Under the pieces are notes generated by a model that was not told the origin of the DNA, made no database searches, and saw only the letters and a program-made list of their open reading frames with translations. 64,000 nucleotides of DNA, from assembly GCF_003323745.1 (NCBI RefSeq), contig NZ_QOIL01000027.1, positions 1-64,000 on the forward strand, written 5' to 3'. The position numbers were made by a program, and so were the translations under genes. Shown piece by piece: positions 19,721 to 28,327 of the stretch. Positions within the stretch are counted from its first letter, which is position 1; each line of letters starts with the position of its first letter. Origin of the DNA: Sphaerisporangium album. Lineage in GTDB: Bacteria > Actinomycetota > Actinomycetes > Streptosporangiales > Streptosporangiaceae.

Positions 19721-20494
19721 TCACTGTGTGGCGGCGGTGCGCAGGGCGTGGAACTGCTTCAGGAGGGCCGGGTCGCCGGAGAGGCGGACCGAGGAGTCGT
19801 CCCCGCGGTTCCACAGCCAGAGCAGCAGCGGGACGGCGTCCCCGCTGACCAGCGCGTCCCCGTCGAACCCGGTCTTCGCGTCCTCCACGTGGATCCGCCA
19901 CGGGAGCACGCCCTCGCCACGGACCGCCCTCAACGTCCACGCGTGGTGGCTCGTGGAGACCGAGACCGGCCGCTCGTCCGGATCGTCCAGCAGGGTGCCG
20001 AAATCGTCCAGCCAGTGGGTGCTCCCGTAACCGAGGAAGAGCTTGAGGACCTCGTCGATGCCGTCGAGCGCGAGATCGCCGGGGATCGGGGAAACCGGGC
20101 GCCCGGCCGTCAGCTCGGCGTCGACGCGGTGGATCAACGTCTCCTGGGCCATGCGGCGGATCCAGAAGCCCACCGTCTGGTCGGGTTCGTGCCACGTGGC
20201 CGCGCGATCCTCGGGGGAGTGCGCCGAGAACTGCCCGATCAGCACGGCGTGGGTCTCGTCCAAGGTGGTCACGGGGTCGTCGTCGAGGACTCCCGGGGGC
20301 CATTCCTCGGGGAAGGCTCCGAGCCGGATGCTTTCGGCCTTGTGCAGGTAGACCTTGGCGACGTGGTGGGCAAGATCGGCGGCGCTCCAGTCGGGACAGG
20401 ACGGCACCCGGGCGGACGGGTCGGCCGCCGCGACGGCGTCCCTCAGCAACGCGAAGTCGTCGTGCAGACAGCCAAGAAGGCGAGAGAAGTCCAT
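19721..20494 (-). CDS. Maleylpyruvate isomerase family protein (DinB-like)
   Basis: A 257-residue relative of the protein at 14202-14981, with the same layout: RVPSCPDWSAADLAHHVAKVYLHK in the N-terminal bundle and MAQETLIHRVDAELTAG at the metal or thiol site. The C-terminal part (DALVSGDAVPLLLWLWNRG) matches the usual SCP2-like/MDMPI C-terminal domain. Substrate unknown. It lies alone between two Mrr-like nuclease genes. Whether it belongs with them functionally is not indicated by spacing or overlap. Confidence 0.87.
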   Translation of the reverse strand: MDFSRLLGCLHDDFALLRDAVAAADPSARVPSCPDWSAADLAHHVAKVYLHKAESIRLGAFPEEWPPGVLDDDPVTTLDETHAVLIGQFSAHSPEDRAATWHEPDQTVGFWIRRMAQETLIHRVDAELTAGRPVSPIPGDLALDGIDEVLKLFLGYGSTHWLDDFGTLLDDPDERPVSVSTSHHAWTLRAVRGEGVLPWRIHVEDAKTGFDGDALVSGDAVPLLLWLWNRGDDSSVRLSGDPALLKQFHALRTAATQ

Positions 20495-20595
20495 CCTCCA
20501 ATCGAACCAGCCCCCGCCGCCGACCTGTACCGAATATCCGCCGAGCCGTCCTCCGTCCTCTCCCGCCCTGGATTTCGCTCACGGACGACGGACGA

Positions 20596-20793
20596 TCAGC
20601 GAACCGACCCGACGGCGCAGACGCCGCATGGGCGGTAGCCCGCCGCTCGGGCCTGCTCGGCGGTCCCGAACTTCAGGAACCCGTGCAGGTCGTAGCCCTG
20701 CGCCTCCCCGCCGGACCGGCCCGCGTGAAGCCCCCAGCAGTCCTCGCGGACGTGATAGGCGTCACCGGCGCCTGTGGCGATCAACTCGTGCAT
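20596..20793 (-). CDS. Small putative zinc-binding protein
   Basis: A 65-residue protein. Residues YHVREDCWGLHAGR and GYRPCGVC give a His/Cys...CxxC pattern like the small Ada-type zinc-binding modules that follow an H-x(4)-C and RPCxxC arrangement. ATG 20793 has GAGAGG nine bases upstream; an ATG at 20817 would add eight residues without a ribosome site. No partner is evident. Zinc binding is inferred from the pattern only. Confidence 0.6.
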   Translation of the reverse strand: MHELIATGAGDAYHVREDCWGLHAGRSGGEAQGYDLHGFLKFGTAEQARAAGYRPCGVCAVGSVR

Positions 20794-20817
20794 CAAGACG
20801 GTCCTCTCCTGAGTCAT

Positions 20818-21347
20818 CGCACCGCGCGACGAAAATATCCTCCCCGCCTTTCCCCTGGTTCGGTAGTGGGTCGCGTTCAGATTCGGCTCGCGAACATCTG
20901 GATATATCGACAGGCCGCCGCCGGTCGGTCACCGCGGCAAGAACGGAAACATCGGCCTCAATGTGCTCGGTATTCACGCGGGCGACGTGGGGAGCACGCT
21001 GCCGGCAAGATGTATGGGCAGTTCAGAGGCATGGTCGCTGTAGCCGGGTCGCCCGGGATCGCAGCGGCGAGGTCGCCCGGTCCTCCGCGCCGCCGGTTTC
21101 GTCCCGGCGATTTGAATGAATGGCGCACGTCCGGATCCGGCCGTTCATCGACCGTGCCGGCGTCTTTCTGGATTCCCGGCGGAAAATGTCGGTGCGGCGG
21201 TCTAGCATTCTGCGTCATATGACGTTCCTCGAAGCGGCGCCCGGCCCGGCCGCTTCGCTTCGTGGGCAACGCCCAGGCTTCCTCTGCCCTGCCGCCCTCG
21301 GCGACCCGGGGGCGGTTCTCCCCTTCAGCGACGAACGGAGCTCTGGC
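20818..21347. other. Long intergenic region with one hairpin
   Basis: No convincing gene in 530 bp. CGAAGCGGC (21230-21238) and GCCGCTTCG (21249-21257) form a perfect 9-bp stem with a 10-nt loop, about 90 bp upstream of the second Mrr-like gene. It could be a transcript hairpin or a terminator of nothing visible. The left half (20830-20990) is relatively AT-rich. Confidence 0.5.
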
Positions 21348-21986
21348 ATGAACACCCCCGATGTCCCGCCCTCTGCCCGCTCGCCCGTACAGCGCGCGGC
21401 GATCAACACCGCCAAGATCGTCGGTGCCCTCGCCGGGGTGGCCGCCGTGCTGTGGTCGCTGGTCGCCGTCGTACGCCTGGTCGTCGCCCATCACGTCGTC
21501 GTCCTGCTCGCCCTCGCGGTGCTGGGCCTGGTGATCGCCACGTGGGGTGTCGTCAGGGAGGCCGAGAAGCGCAAGGCCGCGATCCTGGAGGAACGCATCC
21601 GGGACCGCGCCCGCTGGGAGCTCGTCGACGCGATGAGCGGGACCGACTTCGAGAACCTGGTCGCCGACCTGCTGCGCCGCGACGGGTTCCGCGACGTGCG
21701 CAGGGTCGGCCGCAGCCATGACGGCGGCGTCGACGTCGTGGCGCGTGCGGCGGACGGCCGCCCGATCGCCGTGCAGTGCAAGCGCCAGGCCGCGCGCGTC
21801 GGCGCCGACCGTGTCCGCAACCTCATCGGCGCCGTCAACGGCAGCGTCTACGACGGTCACCGCGCGGTCCTGGTCACGTCGAGCGTCTTCACCGGCCCGG
21901 CGGCCCGGGAGTCGGAGAGCCGGGTGCTGCTGGTCGACCGCCACCGCTTGGGAGAGTGGATGAAAGGCGAGTCCCTGAAGGTGTGA
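21348..21986 (+). CDS. Second membrane-anchored Mrr-like restriction endonuclease-fold protein
   Basis: A 212-residue protein with two N-terminal membrane helices (IVGALAGVAAVLWSLVAVVR, then VVVLLALAVLGLVIATWGVV), a charged coiled linker and an Mrr_cat domain. The domain shows FENLVADLLRRDGFRDV, HDGGVDVVARAADGRPIAVQCKR and LVTSSVFTGPAARE. It matches the protein at 18716-19369 in order and motifs, though the helices differ, so the two are paralogues rather than a recent copy. ATG 21348 is preceded by GGAG; an in-frame ATG at 21219 is upstream of the hairpin and lacks a ribosome site. Confidence 0.85.
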   Translation: MNTPDVPPSARSPVQRAAINTAKIVGALAGVAAVLWSLVAVVRLVVAHHVVVLLALAVLGLVIATWGVVREAEKRKAAILEERIRDRARWELVDAMSGTDFENLVADLLRRDGFRDVRRVGRSHDGGVDVVARAADGRPIAVQCKRQAARVGADRVRNLIGAVNGSVYDGHRAVLVTSSVFTGPAARESESRVLLVDRHRLGEWMKGESLKV

Positions 21987-22133
21987 CGGCCCCGCGTCGG
22001 TGACGCCGCCACTACTCACCCAGGGCCGTGATAGGGAAGTTCAGGGAGTGGGCGTGTGCTGTACCGGGACGTCGGCGGACGCGTGGCTCGCGCGGCGCGG
22101 AATTGTCGGTGGGGGCGGTTAACGTACGCCCCT

Positions 22134-22295
22134 GTGACAACCTCCGGCATCTCTCCCGCAGCCGCGCCGGCGGGCGCCGCCCGCGCCGTTCACCGCGCTC
22201 GGGCGCGGGACGATCAGGACAGCCGTTCCCTGCACTTCCGCGACCCGCTGGGCAACGTCATCGTCGTGGTCCAGATGAAGGACGCCGCCTTATGA
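22134..22295 (+). pseudogene. C-terminal remnant of a VOC/glyoxalase-family gene
   Basis: An open frame of 53 codons ends SLHFRDPLGNVIVVVQMKD, the typical last strand pair of VOC-fold (glyoxalase/bleomycin-resistance) proteins, F-x-DPxGNxI. Nothing upstream looks like the rest of such a protein, so the gene appears truncated. Its TGA overlaps the ATG of the next gene, as expected for a formerly intact operon partner. Confidence 0.5.
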
Positions 22296-22627
22296 TCACC
22301 GTCGACCAGATCCGCGGGGTCGCGCTCGCGCTTCCGCGTACCACCGAGCACCTCATCCACGACCACGTGAAGTTCCGGGTGGGCAAGATCGTCTATGTGT
22401 CCATCTCCCCGGACGAGACGCTGATGGGCTTCGGGTATCCGAAAGAGGAGCGAGCCGCCCTGGTCGCCCTGGAGCCGGGCAAGTTCGTCATGCCCCGTCC
22501 GTCCGACGAGCGCTTCAACTGGGTGCGCGTCCGCCTGTCGGCGATCGACGAGGCCGAGATGCGCGAGCTGGTCGTCGAGTCCTGGCGCATGGTCGTCCCG
22601 AAGAAGGTGTCCGCCCTGATCCCCTAG
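22292..22627 (+). CDS. MmcQ/YjbR family DNA-binding-like protein
   Basis: A 111-residue protein of the YjbR fold (MITVDQIRGVALALPRTTEHL ..., FVMPRPSDERFNWVRVRLSAI, and WRMVVPKKV at the C-terminus). YjbR proteins have a double-wing CyaY-like fold proposed to bind DNA, but their role is unknown. Its start overlaps the stop of the VOC remnant by ATGA; VOC-YjbR pairs are common, which supports the remnant call. Confidence 0.85.
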   Translation: MITVDQIRGVALALPRTTEHLIHDHVKFRVGKIVYVSISPDETLMGFGYPKEERAALVALEPGKFVMPRPSDERFNWVRVRLSAIDEAEMRELVVESWRMVVPKKVSALIP

Positions 22628-22678
22628 CCCCCGCCCCAGCCGGACGGGCAGGAACGCAGGTGCCGGCAGGCGTTCACG

Positions 22679-25003
22679 TCACGGCGAATCCGGAGACCGG
22701 AGTTTGCGGCGCAGGTCGGCGGCCTGGGGGTGGCCGAGGTCGCGGAAGATCTCGTACGCCTCCAGCCAGCGCTCGCGGGCCGTCAGCGGGTCACCGATGG
22801 CCTCGCTCACGTCGCCGAGGTGCCCGAGAACCTGCGCCCGTAACTGGGGGCTCTCCATGGTGCCGGCGACCCGAAGGCCCTGCTCGTAATGATGGAGCGC
22901 GCCCTCCAGGTCGCCCAGCCGCTGGTGCAGCATGCCGAGCGTGTCCCAGGTGACCACCTCGTTGGCCCGGTCGCCCGCCCGTTGCTGGAGCTCCAGGGCT
23001 CGCCGCTGGAACGGCAGCGCCTTCTCGTAGGCGCCCAGCTCGGCGTGGTACCAGCCCACCGCGAGGGCGGCCTTGCCGGCCCACAGCGCGTCGTCGATCT
23101 CCGTGAAGATCGCCAACGCCTGCTCGGCCTGGACGAGGGCGGGCTCGCCGTCGCCCTGCAGCCAGTGCACATAGGACAGCACGAAGCGGTTCTCGCCCTC
23201 GCCCGCCCGGTCTCCGGCGGAGATGCTCACCTCCAGCGCCTCGCGCATGTGCGTGTGCGCGTCGTCGAACCGCTGGAGCCGTCCGTTCACCGCGCCGAGG
23301 AAGCGGTGCGCGTGCGCCGCGGCGGGCCGGTCGGTCAAGGCGGTCGCCGCGCGCAGCGCCACCGCCCACGCCGCCCCCTCGTCCTGCCAGCGCCGCCGGT
23401 CGTTCAGGAACGTGTCCAGCGCCCAGCTCAGCTGCCACGCGTGCCGGTGCATGCCTTCTTCTTCGGCCTGCCGCAGCGCGGTGAGCAGCACCGCCTGCTC
23501 GGTCTCCAGCCATTCCAGGGCCGCCTGGACATCGACCACGTGTTTCGGCTCGGCCCCGTCCGCGGGCGCGCGGAGGGGCATCGGGATGGGCGCGCGCACC
23601 GGGTTCAGCACCAGATCGGCGTGGTACGCGGTGTGCGTGTAGTGGTCGAGCAGCCGGGTCAGCGCCGCCTGCCGCGCGGCCTCGGGCTCCTCGGCGCGGG
23701 CGCGCTCGGCGGCGTAGACGTGCAGCAGGTCGTGCGTCCGGTAGCGGCCGGGCGCGTGCTCGACGACCAGGCTGGCGTCGGTCAGTTCGGCCAGCGTCCG
23801 GCGGACCTCGGGCAGGGCCCGGCCGGCCAGCGCGGCGACGGCCGCCACCGCGATGTCTGCGCCCGACGCGAGCCCGAGCAGCCGGAACAGCCGTGCGGCG
23901 TCCGCGCTCAGCGCGTCGTAGGACCACGAGAACACCGCGTCGATCTCCAGGGCCGCGATCCGCCCGCCCGGGTGGCGCAGCTCCGCGGCGATCGCCGCGG
24001 GCCGGAAGCCGGTGAGCCGTGCCCGCGCGCCGACCAGCGCCAACGCCAACGGGAGCCGTCCGCACGCGGTCGCGATGGCGGCCACGGCGTCACCGTCCGC
24101 GGCCTCCGGGCGCGCGCCGGGGCCGAGGCGGTGGGCGAGGAGTTCGACGGCCTCGTCGATGCCGGGGACGTCCAGTGTCAGGGCGGTGGCACCGGTCTCC
24201 GCGATCAGGGCGGTGAGCCGGCGGCGGCTGGTGACCACCGTGCGGGCTGCCGGGCCGGACGGCAGCAGCGGCCGGACCTGGTCGGCGTCGCGGGCGTTGT
24301 CCAGGACGACCAGCAGCCGGCGGCCGGCGGAGCTGCTGCGGTAGAGGGCTACCTGCGCCGTGAAGCCGGACGGGATGCGGTCGAGCGGCACGCCGAGGGC
24401 GTCCAGGAATCCGCGGACCACCTCTGCCGGGTCGATCGCGGCGTGCGGTGAGAAGCCGCGCAGGTCCACGTAGAGCTGGCCGTCGGGGAAGTTCGGCGCG
24501 GCCAGGCGGGACCAGTGCACCGCGAGCGAGGTCTTGCCGACGCCGGCCGGGCCGGAGACGGTCACCACCGCCGCCGTGGCCGCGTCGAGCGCGTTCAGCG
24601 CCTCGGCGCGACCGGTGAATCCGCCGACGTCGGCGGGTAACTGCGCGGGCGCGGCCGGGGGCACAGCGACCGGCTGCGCGGATCGCGAAGGGGCGGCGTC
24701 GGCTTGGACCGGGGGCGAAGGGACGGCGTTCGGTTGCGCGGGGGCCGAGGGGGCGGCGTCGGGCTGGGCGGAGGTCGGTGGGTGTGCGGAGCCGGGCTGG
24801 GCGGCGCGCTGGAAGGCGACCCGGTCGTCCGGGGACAGGTTCAGCGTGTCGGCGAGCAGCCGCACCGTGCTGGCCCGGGGCGCCGCGACGCGGCCTGACT
24901 CCAGCTCGCGGATCTGCCGCTCGCTCATGCCGGACAACGCGGCGAGTTCCTCCTGTGTGAGCAGTGCCCGAACCCGGAAGTCGCGCAGCACGCCGCCGAA
25001 CAT
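22679..25003 (-). CDS. XRE / NB-ARC ATPase / TPR transcriptional regulator (AfsR-like)
   Basis: A 774-residue regulator. Order: XRE HTH in residues ~5-60 (TQEELAALSGMSERQIRELE), a low-complexity Pro/Ala/Gln linker (~75-130), an NB-ARC/STAND ATPase (P-loop VSGPAGVGKTSLAVHW; LLVVLDNARDADQVRPLL; ARTVVTSRRRL), a winged-helix part, and C-terminal TPRs from about residue 480 (ALAVGWYHAELGAYEKALPF and similar). This resembles AfsR without the SARP output domain; XRE replaces it. The ATG at 25003 has AAGGGA upstream; the 52-residue upstream extension is not supported. It may control the divergent secreted-protein gene at 25408. Confidence 0.9.
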   Translation of the reverse strand: MFGGVLRDFRVRALLTQEELAALSGMSERQIRELESGRVAAPRASTVRLLADTLNLSPDDRVAFQRAAQPGSAHPPTSAQPDAAPSAPAQPNAVPSPPVQADAAPSRSAQPVAVPPAAPAQLPADVGGFTGRAEALNALDAATAAVVTVSGPAGVGKTSLAVHWSRLAAPNFPDGQLYVDLRGFSPHAAIDPAEVVRGFLDALGVPLDRIPSGFTAQVALYRSSSAGRRLLVVLDNARDADQVRPLLPSGPAARTVVTSRRRLTALIAETGATALTLDVPGIDEAVELLAHRLGPGARPEAADGDAVAAIATACGRLPLALALVGARARLTGFRPAAIAAELRHPGGRIAALEIDAVFSWSYDALSADAARLFRLLGLASGADIAVAAVAALAGRALPEVRRTLAELTDASLVVEHAPGRYRTHDLLHVYAAERARAEEPEAARQAALTRLLDHYTHTAYHADLVLNPVRAPIPMPLRAPADGAEPKHVVDVQAALEWLETEQAVLLTALRQAEEEGMHRHAWQLSWALDTFLNDRRRWQDEGAAWAVALRAATALTDRPAAAHAHRFLGAVNGRLQRFDDAHTHMREALEVSISAGDRAGEGENRFVLSYVHWLQGDGEPALVQAEQALAIFTEIDDALWAGKAALAVGWYHAELGAYEKALPFQRRALELQQRAGDRANEVVTWDTLGMLHQRLGDLEGALHHYEQGLRVAGTMESPQLRAQVLGHLGDVSEAIGDPLTARERWLEAYEIFRDLGHPQAADLRRKLRSPDSP

Positions 25004-25407
25004 CAATTCCCTTCCGCAGGACCACATCGACCGATCAAGCACCGCTTGCAGCCTAAACCGCCGGTGTACCGCCGGTCGCGCGCCTGCCGCCGTGCCGCCG
25101 CGCACGGTTCCCTGGATGTACCTCACCGGTCCGATTGGAGGCCAGACGAAGTTCCGCACACCAAGACGGCGCTCGCCGCGGGGGCAGCGCCGACGTGTGC
25201 GGCGTGGGTCATCGCGATCGCGCCCGCAACGGCGACGAGCCGGCGGCGAGGTGTGCGGGGCGACCCTCGGACCGACCGCCGGACCGACCGCTGGTCACGG
25301 TTCGCGTCGCGGTGACGTGGGCCACAGCATGCGAGACGGCACCCGGATCCACCACGAGTTCTCCGCCGGTGTCCACAAGGCACACCGGCTCGAAGGAAGG
25401 AAGGCAC
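25004..25407. other. Divergent intergenic region
   Basis: About 400 bp between the XRE/NB-ARC regulator and the secreted-protein gene hold no convincing ORF. A 12-bp direct repeat GGACCGACCGCC/GGACCGACCGCT lies near 25274-25297. Both promoters must lie here. Confidence 0.5.
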
Positions 25408-25809
25408 ATGCTGAAGAAAATCGCGCGACGCGCGGCCGTACTCCCGTTGATCTTCACTGCCCTGCTGGCCGCGCAGCCCGCCGACGCCGCGAGCGGAGGC
25501 GGCTGCACCGGCGCGTACCCCATCAGTTCGTGCATCTCGGTCAGCGGTGTCAGTGTGGTCGCCGACTTCTACATGAACGCCACCCCGGACACCAGCCGTT
25601 GCTGGGCCCAGATGGAAGTCCGTACGACGACCCACGGCACGTATTGGTCTGCCAGGTACCGGATCGACCGCACGGGCCGGTTCGGCCCCATCTCGGGGAA
25701 CATCAACTCGATGCCGTGGAAGAACGGTTCCGCCGTCAACATCGTCCACGTCACCACCTGTAGCGGTTCCGCTCACGGTGACTTCACCAGCCCCCGCGTC
25801 TACTACTAG
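25408..25809 (+). CDS. Small secreted cysteine-containing protein
   Basis: A 133-residue protein after a strong GAAGGAAGG site. It has a signal peptide (KKIARRAAVLPLIFTALLAA, cleavage likely after ADA near residue 27) and a mature part with four cysteines (GGGCTG, SSCIS, SRCWA, TTCSG), which suggests two disulfides outside the cell. The body is rich in Thr, Ser and aromatic residues. I do not recognise a family. Alone, divergent from the XRE/NB-ARC regulator. Confidence 0.75.
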   Translation: MLKKIARRAAVLPLIFTALLAAQPADAASGGGCTGAYPISSCISVSGVSVVADFYMNATPDTSRCWAQMEVRTTTHGTYWSARYRIDRTGRFGPISGNINSMPWKNGSAVNIVHVTTCSGSAHGDFTSPRVYY

Positions 25810-25932
25810 GCGACGCGCCGTCCGCGGGCCGGGGGGCGTCCAGCCTCCCGGCACTCACCGACCTGGACTTTGTCCGTCCGACTTGAGGGGACGCGCTCAC
25901 GGATCGCGGACGCGCCCATACGGTACCTTCCG

Positions 25933-26301
25933 CTACCGGTTCCCCTCTCCGGGGCCGGAGCGGGATTGTGCCGCTTGTGTCATGAGGTGCTGGACGGTGG
26001 CTGGGAAGGTCGCGGAGAGTAATACGCCGTCGCGCCGGATGATGGTGAAGCGAGGCTCGCGGCGGTTGGCGACGTAGACCGTGCCCAGCCACTGCCGATC
26101 GGCGTATACGTCGAGGTGCGGTGCCAGGATCACCGTTCCCGTCAACCGGGAGGTGAGACCTCTGAGGGTCAGGCGGAAGCGGTCCACGCGGCGGCACCTC
26201 GTCCCGGGGAGCGCGGCGGCCAGTTCGTCGAGGATCCGGCGGTGGGCTCGGGCCTTGGCGGCCGAAACGCCGTCGGTCTGCGTGGGATCCCAGATCACCA
26301 T
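25933..26301 (-). CDS. Small hypothetical protein, second gene of a pair
   Basis: A 122-residue protein without signal peptide or membrane segment. The C-terminal half contains LDVYADRQWLGTVYVANRRE and FTIIRRDGVLLSATFPATVQ, a beta-rich pattern. Its ATG overlaps the end of the upstream 106-aa gene by 7 bp, so the two are translated together. Unknown function. The pair lies divergent from an XRE/TPR regulator. Confidence 0.65.
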   Translation of the reverse strand: MVIWDPTQTDGVSAAKARAHRRILDELAAALPGTRCRRVDRFRLTLRGLTSRLTGTVILAPHLDVYADRQWLGTVYVANRREPRFTIIRRDGVLLSATFPATVQHLMTQAAQSRSGPGEGNR

Positions 26302-26615
26302 CCCCGGCGTCCCTGCGGGGGGACGGCGGGCGCGCGGACGAGCTCCGCGTCGCGCATCAGAGCGCGCAGTTCGCTCACGTCGGTGGCTTCAAGCACCGGG
26401 TCGGCGACCCCGTCGCGACACGCGATCGCGCAGAAGCGGCGGCCGTGCATGCGGTAGTAGACGAGCCAGGCGGGCTCGGCCGCGTTGAGCTCCTCGGCCA
26501 ATTCCCGCTCGGCCAGGTCGTACTGCTGGGGGTACACCTTTTCTGGCGGCTTTCCCCGCCGATGCCGCCCGGGTACGCGTCCCGAAGGGCGTTGGCTTTT
26601 CGATGAGTCGAGCAT
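26295..26615 (-). CDS. Small hypothetical protein, first gene of a pair
   Basis: A 106-residue protein. ATG 26615 has AGGAG eight bases upstream, which decides against the longer open frame. The N-terminus is basic (KSQRPSGRVPGRHRRGK); the middle is acidic and helical (LAERELAEELNAAEP); then AWLVYYRMHGRRFCAIACRDG. No known family. Together with its overlapping partner it resembles the small cytoplasmic gene pairs found beside XRE/TPR regulators in actinomycetes (inference). Confidence 0.62.
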   Translation of the reverse strand: MLDSSKSQRPSGRVPGRHRRGKPPEKVYPQQYDLAERELAEELNAAEPAWLVYYRMHGRRFCAIACRDGVADPVLEATDVSELRALMRDAELVRAPAVPPQGRRGW

Positions 26616-26814
26616 GGGCCGTACTCCTGTTGCGATCGGAGAGCCCGTCGGCGAACGTGACGTTTGGACGGGCTCTGTCTGGACGGGGCGTCGAGGGCCT
26701 TCGCGCTGGCCACGGCCATAGATCGGGCGACGCGAGTCCAGAAGACCACCCGTCCGGTGGATTTCCCAGGTCATGTCATCGGCCATTTCTCTCTCGGAAG
26801 TCGACGGGTTCAGG

Positions 26815-26844
26815 GGACATCCCATAGGACATTTCCGAGGACAT
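26815..26844. promoter_or_regulatory. Three GGACAT repeats at 12-bp period
   Basis: GGACAT starts at 26815, 26827 and 26839, exactly 12 bp apart, in the 320-bp divergent region between the small gene pair and the XRE/TPR regulator gene. Regular short direct repeats like this suggest cooperative binding of a regulator, plausibly the product of the next gene. The remaining part of 26616-26935 shows nothing firm. Confidence 0.5.
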
Positions 26845-26935
26845 TCACCGAGCCGCGCCCGAAAGGTCGCCATTGCGGTAAGCCAAGAGAGTCGAAGTTT
26901 CCCCCCGTCACGAAAGGCGCCGTTACGGTGGGTCT

Positions 26936-28300
26936 GTGAGCCACAATCAAGAGAGCGCGCGTGAGGGTGGAAATGATCGCCTCAGGCAGGCGCGGCGACT
27001 CAAGCGCCTCACGCAGGAGGCGGTCGCGCACGAACTCACCGATCTAGCCGAGCGCCTGCACGCGGCAGGGGAGCTTCCCAGGCGCACCTCCATCAGCGTC
27101 CGGCAGTACCGGCGATGGGAGAGCATGTCCAGCAGGTGGCCACATAAAGATCACAGGCTGCTGCTGGAACGATTCTTCGGGCAGTCGACAGCCGCGCTCG
27201 GGTTCGCCCCTCATCAGCCAGAGGACAGGGCTCCGCTTGAAATGTCCGGTGACCGGGACGCGACCGGAAGTGGGAATCTGCTTCCTATGAGACGTAGAAC
27301 CGTTCTGACCACGGGAGCGGCGCTCGGGTTGATGGCTGCGGCGCAGCCGGGTCTGCCGTGGCTGACGACCGTTACCCCTGATCAGGAGAGTGCCGGGCCG
27401 GGTCGGCAGGAACTCGAATTACTGCGCCAGTCGGCGCTTAATCTGGACGCGATCGACCAGCGCTACGGCGGAGATCAGTTGGTGGCCACGGCGCGGGCTC
27501 ACCTGATGTGGATCGGCCAGCTTCTGGAACGGGATACCTATCCTGACGGGATCGCTCGGGACCTGCGCGGTATCGCCGGACAGTTCACCATCAGCCTGGG
27601 GTGGTTCTGCTACGACGCCGATCAGCAGGGCTCCGCTCGTATGCACTATGCCGACGGACTCAGTGCCGCGCTGTCGGTGAACGACAACCCCTTGGCTACC
27701 CGGGTCCTGTCCAATATGGCGCTTCAGTCGGTTCATCTGGACAAGGGACGGGAAGCACTGAAGTTCGCTCGGCTCGCCCAGGTTTGTGCCGATGAGTGGG
27801 CCGCCCCTCCTCGGGTGATCGCACTGCTGGCCGTTCGTGAGGCGCAGGCGTTCGCAGTACTGGGGGACGAGCCCGCGTTCCAACGAGCGATCAGGCGGGC
27901 GTGGACGGCGTTCGATCTAGACGTGACCGATCGGGACCCTCATTGGGCGGCTTTCCTGAACCCGGCAGAGATGAAGACGCTCGAAGGGGCAGGGCGGCTC
28001 ACTCTGGGGCAGTACGCGCATGCCGTGCGACTGCTCGCGGAAGCGGCCGAGTCGCAGCCGCTGGAATACAGCCGCAATCGCGTCATGGCGCTGGGCAACC
28101 TGGCACACGCCGCGGTGAAGGCCGATGACATCGACCGCGCGGTGGAGGCCGTGGCAGGGTCGCTTGATCTGGTGGAAAGCGGTCTGAGTTCCACGCGCGC
28201 GAAGAGGCGGCTCGCCGAGGTCCGCGATGGTTTGACGCCTTATCGAGCGAGTGGGCAGGTGAGAGAGGTCACCGAGCGGTTGATCGCGAACATCGCCTGA
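26936..28300 (+). CDS. XRE-family regulator with TPR-like C-terminus
   Basis: A 454-residue regulator. An N-terminal HTH of XRE type spans about residues 12-70 (ARRLKRLTQEAVAHELTDLA, then SVRQYRRWESMSSRWP). A hydrophobic RR-type segment (RRRTVLTTGAALGLMAAAQPG) follows near 115-138, as is usual for this actinomycete regulator group. The remainder is TPR-like helical repeats (SNMALQSVHLDKGREALKFARLA; LGNLAHAAVKADDIDRAVEA, each split here). The GTG at 26936 has no clear ribosome site, so a leaderless message is possible. GNAT gene follows after 27 bp. Confidence 0.85.
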   Translation: MSHNQESAREGGNDRLRQARRLKRLTQEAVAHELTDLAERLHAAGELPRRTSISVRQYRRWESMSSRWPHKDHRLLLERFFGQSTAALGFAPHQPEDRAPLEMSGDRDATGSGNLLPMRRRTVLTTGAALGLMAAAQPGLPWLTTVTPDQESAGPGRQELELLRQSALNLDAIDQRYGGDQLVATARAHLMWIGQLLERDTYPDGIARDLRGIAGQFTISLGWFCYDADQQGSARMHYADGLSAALSVNDNPLATRVLSNMALQSVHLDKGREALKFARLAQVCADEWAAPPRVIALLAVREAQAFAVLGDEPAFQRAIRRAWTAFDLDVTDRDPHWAAFLNPAEMKTLEGAGRLTLGQYAHAVRLLAEAAESQPLEYSRNRVMALGNLAHAAVKADDIDRAVEAVAGSLDLVESGLSSTRAKRRLAEVRDGLTPYRASGQVREVTERLIANIA

Positions 28301-28327
28301 TCGGATGGAAGAGGAAGAGGAGCGGTC

